DNA of 10,684 nt from Chloroflexi bacterium UBA2235 (lineage in GTDB: Bacteria; Chloroflexota; UBA11872; UBA12225): the NCBI GenBank assembly GCA_002347925.1, contig DDYL01000067.1:4842-15525 (forward strand). Direction: 5' to 3'. Below, piece after piece: positions 6,397 to 10,684 of the stretch (within the stretch, counting starts at the first letter, position 1; the number at the start of each line of letters is the position of its first letter). The translations under genes were made by a program, and so were the position numbers. The notes below the pieces were generated by a model. It did not search any database. It was not told where the DNA came from and saw nothing but the letters and a program-made list of their open reading frames with translations.

Positions 6397-7932
6397 ATGT
6401 CCACCGCCACCCCTCAAGCCATGCCGACGCAGGTCGATGACGCTCCACGCACATCCGGAGCGGTCACGACGGCGGATACCTCCGCATCACACCTGAACCG
6501 CGACGGAGACGTTGCGAACCCGCCTACCCCGACTGACAACGGGTCGTCGCTGCGGAAACTTCGGCTTGACGTGATAAAGCTGGCGTGGCCGGTCGTGGTG
6601 GAGCAACTGCTGACCACTGCCGTCGGCATTGCCGACGTTGCGATCACAGGACGCCTCGGGCCGTCGGCACTTGCCGGGTCAGGCGTGAGCTTGCAGATCA
6701 TGTTCATCGCATTCAGTGCCCTGAGTGCCTTCGGGATCGGTACGACGGTCGTCGTCGCGCAGGCGACAGGAGCGCGCACTCCGGCAGTCGCTGGGAATGC
6801 CCTGCGCCAAGGGATGGTGCTGGGAACGATTTTCAGTCTCCTCCTTACTTGTGTGGGATGGCTCATCACCGAACCGCTGATCGCGCTTGCTGGCGGGACC
6901 GGGGATGTGGCGGAGGCGGGCGTGACGTTCCTTACCGTTGGCTTGGTCGGCATGGTCCCCCTGACCCTGCAGTTTGCAATCGGTGGCGCCATGCGGGGGG
7001 CCGGTGATAGCCGCACCCCGATGATTTGCGGTGCCCTGGTGAATGTCGTGAACATTGCAGCGGCCTACGCACTGGCGTTCGGCGCCTGGGGCGCACCGGA
7101 AATGGGAGTCGCAGGCGCGGCCTGGGGCGCGAATATCGCCCGGGTTGTTGGCGTCGCGTTCCTACTCGGCACCTTGCTCATGCGGTCGGCTCCCGAAGGC
7201 ATTCGCATCGGTGCCGGCGCCCCGGCCGGAACGACGGGATGGATGCCGAACATCGCCATCGGTCGCACTTTCCTGACATTGAGCCTGCCTGCGGTCATCG
7301 ACCAACTTTCGTTCTCGGGAATGTTCCTGATCCTGGGACGCATCCTTCTTTCCATGGGTCCATCGGTCTTCGCGGCTCAGCGGATTGCAATCACTGCCGG
7401 ATCGGTGAGCTGGCTACCGGCGATCGGGTTGCAGATTGCCGCCACGGCTCTCGTCGGCCAGGCGATAGGCGCGAAAGACTACGACCGCGTTGCTGCCGTG
7501 AACCGGTTCGCCCAGCAACTGGCGATCGGGTGGATGATTGCAGCCGCGGTCATCTTCGTGGTTGGCGCGCAACAGATCGCAGGGTTCTTCACCGCAGATC
7601 CGGACATCATGGCGCAAGCAGCATGGGGGCTGTATTCATTTGCCCCGGGTCTGCCGATCGCGGGCATCCAGTTCGTGTTGCAGGGGACACTGCGCGGGGC
7701 GGGCGACACGCAGTTCCCAATGTGGAACTCCATCATCACGCAGTGGCTGGTCATCCTCCCGTGCGCATGGTTCCTCGGTCACGTCCTCGGCTTCGGCATC
7801 GTTGGTGCCTTCATGGGGTTCATGGCGTCTTCGGTCGTCAATGTGATCGCGCTGCGTTGGCGGTTCGGCACCGGCATCTGGCGCTCAAAGGCGGTACTGG
7901 CGTCGGATAATCACGCTGTGACGGCAATCTGA
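6397..7932 (+). CDS. MATE-family efflux transporter (first of a tandem pair)
   Basis: The 511-residue product has a hydrophilic, Thr/Pro/Asp-rich N-terminal tail of about 55 residues and then about twelve hydrophobic segments. It shows the two-lobed pseudosymmetry of MATE transporters: AMRGAGDSRTPM near 198-209 in the first lobe is echoed by TLRGAGDTQFPM near 431-442 in the second. The family signature VGQAIGAKD is near 353-361, and LAWPVVVEQLL marks the first helix. MATE proteins export organic cations, drugs or metabolites using a Na+ or H+ gradient; the substrate here is unknown. The frame is open upstream to 6169, but that stretch overlaps the divergent GNAT start and codes a non-MATE leader, so the ATG at 6397 is taken although its Shine-Dalgarno is weak. 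It is the nearest relative of the gene that follows. Confidence 0.92.
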   Translation: MSTATPQAMPTQVDDAPRTSGAVTTADTSASHLNRDGDVANPPTPTDNGSSLRKLRLDVIKLAWPVVVEQLLTTAVGIADVAITGRLGPSALAGSGVSLQIMFIAFSALSAFGIGTTVVVAQATGARTPAVAGNALRQGMVLGTIFSLLLTCVGWLITEPLIALAGGTGDVAEAGVTFLTVGLVGMVPLTLQFAIGGAMRGAGDSRTPMICGALVNVVNIAAAYALAFGAWGAPEMGVAGAAWGANIARVVGVAFLLGTLLMRSAPEGIRIGAGAPAGTTGWMPNIAIGRTFLTLSLPAVIDQLSFSGMFLILGRILLSMGPSVFAAQRIAITAGSVSWLPAIGLQIAATALVGQAIGAKDYDRVAAVNRFAQQLAIGWMIAAAVIFVVGAQQIAGFFTADPDIMAQAAWGLYSFAPGLPIAGIQFVLQGTLRGAGDTQFPMWNSIITQWLVILPCAWFLGHVLGFGIVGAFMGFMASSVVNVIALRWRFGTGIWRSKAVLASDNHAVTAI

Positions 7933-7993
7933 AGTGCCGTGATGGCGGACCTTGACCGATAGTGGTTCCCGTGAGGCGGGGACGCCAGGACCC

Positions 7994-8028
7994 GTGTACA
8001 TGGTGGGTTCCACGACATCGGCGTACAC
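7994..8028 (+). repeat. Nested inverted repeat upstream of the second MATE gene
   Basis: Outer arms GTGTAC (7994-7999) and GTACAC (8023-8028) enclose a small hairpin GTGG-GTT-CCAC (8003-8013). It lies in the 222-base gap between the two MATE genes. The octamer TGGTGGGT in it also occurs in the element before the first MATE gene. An operator or RNA leader role is possible. No consensus promoter was found in this gap. Confidence 0.4.
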
Positions 8029-8154
8029 TTGTGACCACACCATAGGTGCCCGGCTTTCCTACGATGGGAAACCTTCACCGTACGAACTGGTTCCGGCATT
8101 CCGGGCCTGCACGTCGAGTCCGCCTGCCCGGCGGCCCCAAGGACCACTGTTCCC

Positions 8155-9723
8155 ATGCCAACCACGCCATCCTCGACGACAGTCATGCGCGACCAAGAGA
8201 CAGTTCCGGCAGAAATACCGTTGGTTGGCAACCTGGCCACCACCGGTCGGCCCCACGCGCCCGCTGTCACGACTGATCAACACACGGCTGGACAACCCAC
8301 CAACAGATGGGCACTGGGTGCGGTGCTTGGTGACCGTGCACTTCGGGGGGACGTGATCCGTCTGGCGTGGCCCGTCGTCGTTGAACAGTTGCTCGCCACA
8401 AGCGTCGGCCTCGTTGACGTTGCCGTGATCGGTCGCCTTGGTTCGGCGTCGCTCGCTGGTTCCGGGCTTGGTCTCCAGATCATCATGGTCGCGATCAGCG
8501 CGCTGAGTGCATTCGGGATCGGAACAACGATCCTCGTAGCCCAGGCAACCGGACGTCGCGACCCGTTGGGTTCGGCAACGGCGCTCCGACAGGGTCTTAC
8601 GCTAGGCACCGCATTGAGTGTCATCCTCACGATCGTCGGACTACTTGTCGCCGCTCCCCTCATGGCCTTTCTCGGCGGAACTGGTGACGTTGCGGCGATG
8701 GGCACAATCTTCCTACAGGTATCCCTGCTGGGAATGGTGCCCCTGACGCTGCAGTTCGCGCTCGGCGGGGCCATGCGCGGTGCCGGAAACAGCCGTACGC
8801 CGATGGTTGCGGGGGCCCTCGTCAACGTGATCAACATCGTTGGCGCGTACGGACTTGCGTTCGGTGAGTTGGGCATGCCAAACCTTGGCATTGCTGGTCC
8901 GCCGGTGGCGGCAAACGTCTCGCGCGTCGTTGGCGTGATCTACCTGCTGGCTGTTCTCACACTTGCGTCAGCTCCCGCCGGCCTCCGTATCGGGCGTCTG
9001 GCTCCGGCCGGAGCTTCGGGTTGGAGACCCTCCGCTGCCCTCACCCGCCAGTTCGTCCGGCTGAGCCTGCCGTCAGTCATCGAGCAACTCTCCTTCTCCT
9101 TCCTGTTTCTGGTGATGGGGCGTCTCCTGCTCACTCTGGGAACGACGGTCTTTGCTGCACAGCGGATCACCTTCAGCGCCGGCGGCGTCACGTGGCTTCC
9201 CGCCATCGGTCTGGCAACCGCGACCACTGCACTTGTGGGGCAAGCGATCGGGGCGAAAGACTTTGACAGGGTGCGCGCGGTGACGCGTTTCTCCCAACTA
9301 CTCGGCGTCATCTGGATGGTTTGCATCGGCGTCATCTTTGCGTTCACGGCGCGTCTCGTCGCTGGTGCGTTCACAACGGACGACGTGATCGTGGAAGCGG
9401 CGGCCGGAGGCCTATACGCCTTTGTTCCGGCGCTACCTCTGTTCGCCTACAACATGATTACTTCGGGCGCGCTGCGCGGAACCGGCGACACCACCTTCCC
9501 GATGATCAACCAGGTCACGACCACATGGTGCGTCACGATGCCATGCGTCTGGATCTTCTCAACGTACCTTGGTTGGGGACTGATGGGAGCGTGCCTGGCG
9601 TTTGCAGTGTCCTCATCAATCAACTGCGCGGTTCTGACCTACCGGTTTGGACGCGAGTACTGGCGCACACGGACGACTGGACCAACCATCGTTCCGGTGG
9701 TCTTCACGCACGCGGGCGAGTAG
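8155..9723 (+). CDS. MATE-family efflux transporter (second of a tandem pair)
   Basis: The 522-residue product aligns along its whole membrane domain with the preceding MATE protein. Shared blocks include LAWPVVVEQLL, SALSAFGIGTT, GMVPLTLQFA, FAAQRI and VGQAIGAKD (near 361-369). The hydrophilic N-terminal tail of about 60 residues does not resemble that of its neighbour. The first-lobe repeat reads AMRGAGNSRTPM, with N212 where the neighbour has aspartate; the second-lobe copy is ALRGTGDTTFPM. AAGGA lies 11 bases before the ATG at 8155. The pair differs at most wobble positions, so the duplication is old and both copies look maintained. A 222-base gap with its own inverted repeat separates the genes, so separate regulation is possible. 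Substrate is unknown; hetero-oligomer formation is conceivable, but MATE proteins usually act as monomers. Confidence 0.92.
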   Translation: MPTTPSSTTVMRDQETVPAEIPLVGNLATTGRPHAPAVTTDQHTAGQPTNRWALGAVLGDRALRGDVIRLAWPVVVEQLLATSVGLVDVAVIGRLGSASLAGSGLGLQIIMVAISALSAFGIGTTILVAQATGRRDPLGSATALRQGLTLGTALSVILTIVGLLVAAPLMAFLGGTGDVAAMGTIFLQVSLLGMVPLTLQFALGGAMRGAGNSRTPMVAGALVNVINIVGAYGLAFGELGMPNLGIAGPPVAANVSRVVGVIYLLAVLTLASAPAGLRIGRLAPAGASGWRPSAALTRQFVRLSLPSVIEQLSFSFLFLVMGRLLLTLGTTVFAAQRITFSAGGVTWLPAIGLATATTALVGQAIGAKDFDRVRAVTRFSQLLGVIWMVCIGVIFAFTARLVAGAFTTDDVIVEAAAGGLYAFVPALPLFAYNMITSGALRGTGDTTFPMINQVTTTWCVTMPCVWIFSTYLGWGLMGACLAFAVSSSINCAVLTYRFGREYWRTRTTGPTIVPVVFTHAGE

Positions 9724-9761
9724 CCAGACACGGACGTGCGTTTCGCGCCCGGAGGCCGGCC

Positions 9762-10334
9762 ATGGACAATCCTCTGAGACCGTCACGACCGATTCAGGTT
9801 CGCATCCGCGCGGTGAACGCCGCGAATGGTTGGACCGCGCCTTCGGAGACTGGAGAGTGGCGCGAGATCGTCGCCCGCCTGGCGCTCGCAAACACCGAGG
9901 TTGCCGAGGCGATCGAGGTCGTCCGGCGGCGGCCACTTGATCACGGTCACCTTGCCGAGGAACTCGCCGACGTGATCATCCGCCTGTTTGATCTTGGCGA
10001 GGGGCTTGGCATCGAGGTCCTCGCCGAGGCTGCACAGGGTGTGAACCCGGCCGAGGCCGAACTGATCGCAGTCGGCGTATCCGATCAAACGGACGCTGCA
10101 GGACTGGTAGTTGCCCTCGGAATCATTGGGGCGCGAATCGCGCGACCAATTCCCGCATTCACCGTACCCGGGGGCGCACCGGAAGTCTCGGCGCTCTCCC
10201 ATGACATTGGCGCCGCGTGTCTGCTCACGATGGAGTTGGCACGCCACCTCGGGCTCAATATTTGCGACGCCGTCGAGGCGAAGATTGCGCGCAATGCCTC
10301 ACGGGGCTACCACCACGGTGGCAAGGCGATTTGA
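9762..10334 (+). CDS. MazG-like NTP pyrophosphohydrolase-fold protein with internal duplication
   Basis: The start at 9762 is set by GGAGG 6 bases upstream, giving 190 residues. The first half has the all-alpha MazG metal signature: E46 and E49 in TEVAEAIE, then E67 and D70 in AEELADVIIRLF. The second half (about 112-175) repeats the same helix pattern: LSHDIGAACLLTMELARHLG aligns with LAEELADVIIRLFDLGEGLG, but D70 becomes alanine and the first pair of glutamates is lost. The protein ends in the family-like VEAKIARNASRGYHHGGK tail. MazG-fold enzymes hydrolyse nucleoside triphosphates to monophosphate and pyrophosphate, usually as dimers or tetramers; here one chain may imitate a dimer with a single working site. 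The nucleotide substrate is unknown. The gene starts 38 bases after the MATE gene stop and could be co-transcribed. Confidence 0.82.
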   Translation: MDNPLRPSRPIQVRIRAVNAANGWTAPSETGEWREIVARLALANTEVAEAIEVVRRRPLDHGHLAEELADVIIRLFDLGEGLGIEVLAEAAQGVNPAEAELIAVGVSDQTDAAGLVVALGIIGARIARPIPAFTVPGGAPEVSALSHDIGAACLLTMELARHLGLNICDAVEAKIARNASRGYHHGGKAI

Positions 10335-10492
10335 GAGGCAATCGGTCATCGGCAAATGGAGGAATACGGGTGCGCCCGTGACCAGACCACGAAAAGGAAG
10401 TGTCCGGATACGGGAAGCGAATGCCGAAAGGCCAGAGGCACAAGTCTCCCAAGGGCAGAGCGCGTTATGAAAGCGCACGATGGCGTCTTATC

Positions 10493-10521
10493 CAGACAAG
10501 CCTCATGCCGAGTTCTATTAT
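10493..10521 (+). promoter_or_regulatory. Candidate sigma70-type promoter
   Basis: CAGACA (10493-10498, four of six matches to TTGACA) and TATTAT (10516-10521, five of six matches to TATAAT) are separated by exactly 17 bases. The site lies in the only markedly AT-rich patch of the window. Predicted transcription would start near 10528 and run rightward into strongly structured sequence. Confidence 0.55.
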
Positions 10522-10572
10522 ACAATATGTATTTTCAGATTCCGCTCGTCGCCCCGCCCGCCACGGCGCGCG

Positions 10573-10604
10573 GGGTTCGCGGATGATGGGCCAGCCGCGA
10601 ATCC
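10573..10604 (+). repeat. Strong hairpin downstream of the candidate promoter
   Basis: Arms GGGTTCGCGG (10573-10582) and CCGCGAATCC (10595-10604) form a 10-bp stem with one G-U pair and a 12-base loop. A further stem, CTTGCGGA with TCCGCAGG, closes sequence up to the window end. There is no uridine tract, so it is not an intrinsic terminator; it may belong to a structured leader or RNA gene continuing beyond the window. Confidence 0.5.
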
Positions 10605-10684
10605 AGTGGCGGTGAGGTGCGCTGCCCCCCTGGAACGGGCGGGTCTTGCGGACTGGGCGTGGAAACCCGCGTGGATTCCGCAGG

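Larger units (their letters stand above)
10335..10684. other. 350-base terminal region without a confident gene
   Basis: Small frames here (for example 10400-10615, starting within basic sequence) lack a good ribosome binding site and a recognisable family, so none is called. The region holds a short perfect hairpin (ACGGG, TGCG, CCCGT at 10366-10379) after the MazG-like stop with no uridine tail, an AT-rich promoter-like site near 10493-10521, and GC-rich stem-loops from about 10573 onward. Confidence 0.6.

Noticed and set aside
6414..7055. Long minus-strand open frame (213 codons) inside the first MATE gene
   Set aside because: It lies wholly opposite the MATE coding frame, has no recognisable domain and is Pro/Ser/Arg/Thr-rich, as expected of an antisense shadow in GC-rich DNA. 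The same holds for 8277-8891 opposite the second MATE gene.
9321..9761. Upstream extension of the MazG-like frame into the MATE gene
   Set aside because: The extension overlaps the MATE coding sequence out of frame and is Arg/His-rich shadow sequence. A GGAGG site and ATG at 9762 give a proper start.
10366..10379. Hairpin ACGGG-TGCG-CCCGT as a terminator for the MazG-like gene
   Set aside because: The stem is only 5 bp and is followed by GACCAGACC rather than a T-rich run, so intrinsic termination is not supported.
10400..10615. Small basic frame of 71 codons after the MazG-like gene
   Set aside because: The Lys/Arg-rich start (MPKGQRHKSPKGRAR) looked faintly like a ribosomal protein, but the frame has no ribosome binding site, crosses the promoter-like patch and hairpins, and matches no family I know.
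10530..10684. RNase P RNA, tmRNA or SRP RNA at the right edge
   Set aside because: The diagnostic core sequences (GAGGAAAGTCC for RNase P, GGTTTCGACG for tmRNA, GGTCAGGTCCGGAAGGAAGC for SRP) are absent from the visible part.

Overview
The window is GC-rich bacterial DNA with tightly packed genes, no transposase, no phage gene and no CRISPR array. A SAM-I riboswitch with an intrinsic terminator, Shine-Dalgarno starts at several genes and one apparently leaderless start fit a high-GC Gram-positive or Chloroflexota (Thermomicrobia-like) genome. That placement is a tentative inference from gene style, because no rRNA or other marker gene is present.

Layout. Positions 1-177 (+) hold the C-terminus of a LarE-type sulfur-inserting enzyme. 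Converging on it is a 2-keto-4-pentenoate hydratase-family gene (-). Next, on the minus strand and read right to left from about 3081, comes the most informative unit: a sigma70-type promoter, a SAM-I riboswitch, its terminator, a threonine-synthase-like PLP enzyme, a small MoaD/ThiS-type sulfur carrier ending in Gly-Gly, and an intrinsic terminator. Upstream of this unit, also on the minus strand, is an FAD-dependent amine-oxidase-like protein, divergent from an M42-type metallopeptidase (+). A GNAT acetyltransferase (-) converges on the peptidase. The right part (+) carries two tandem paralogous MATE-family transporters, then a MazG-like protein that looks like an internally duplicated, half-degenerate fold. 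The last 350 bases have no convincing gene but contain an AT-rich promoter-like site followed by strong hairpins.

How the genes work together. Control of a 'threonine synthase' plus a sulfur-carrier protein by S-adenosylmethionine makes little sense for threonine supply. It makes good sense if the enzyme makes homocysteine from O-phosphohomoserine with thiocarboxylated carrier protein as sulfur donor, that is, a methionine-branch enzyme. This is the main hypothesis of the report. The activating E1-like enzyme (MoeB/ThiF type) is not in the window. The remaining genes look like independent housekeeping or detoxification units.
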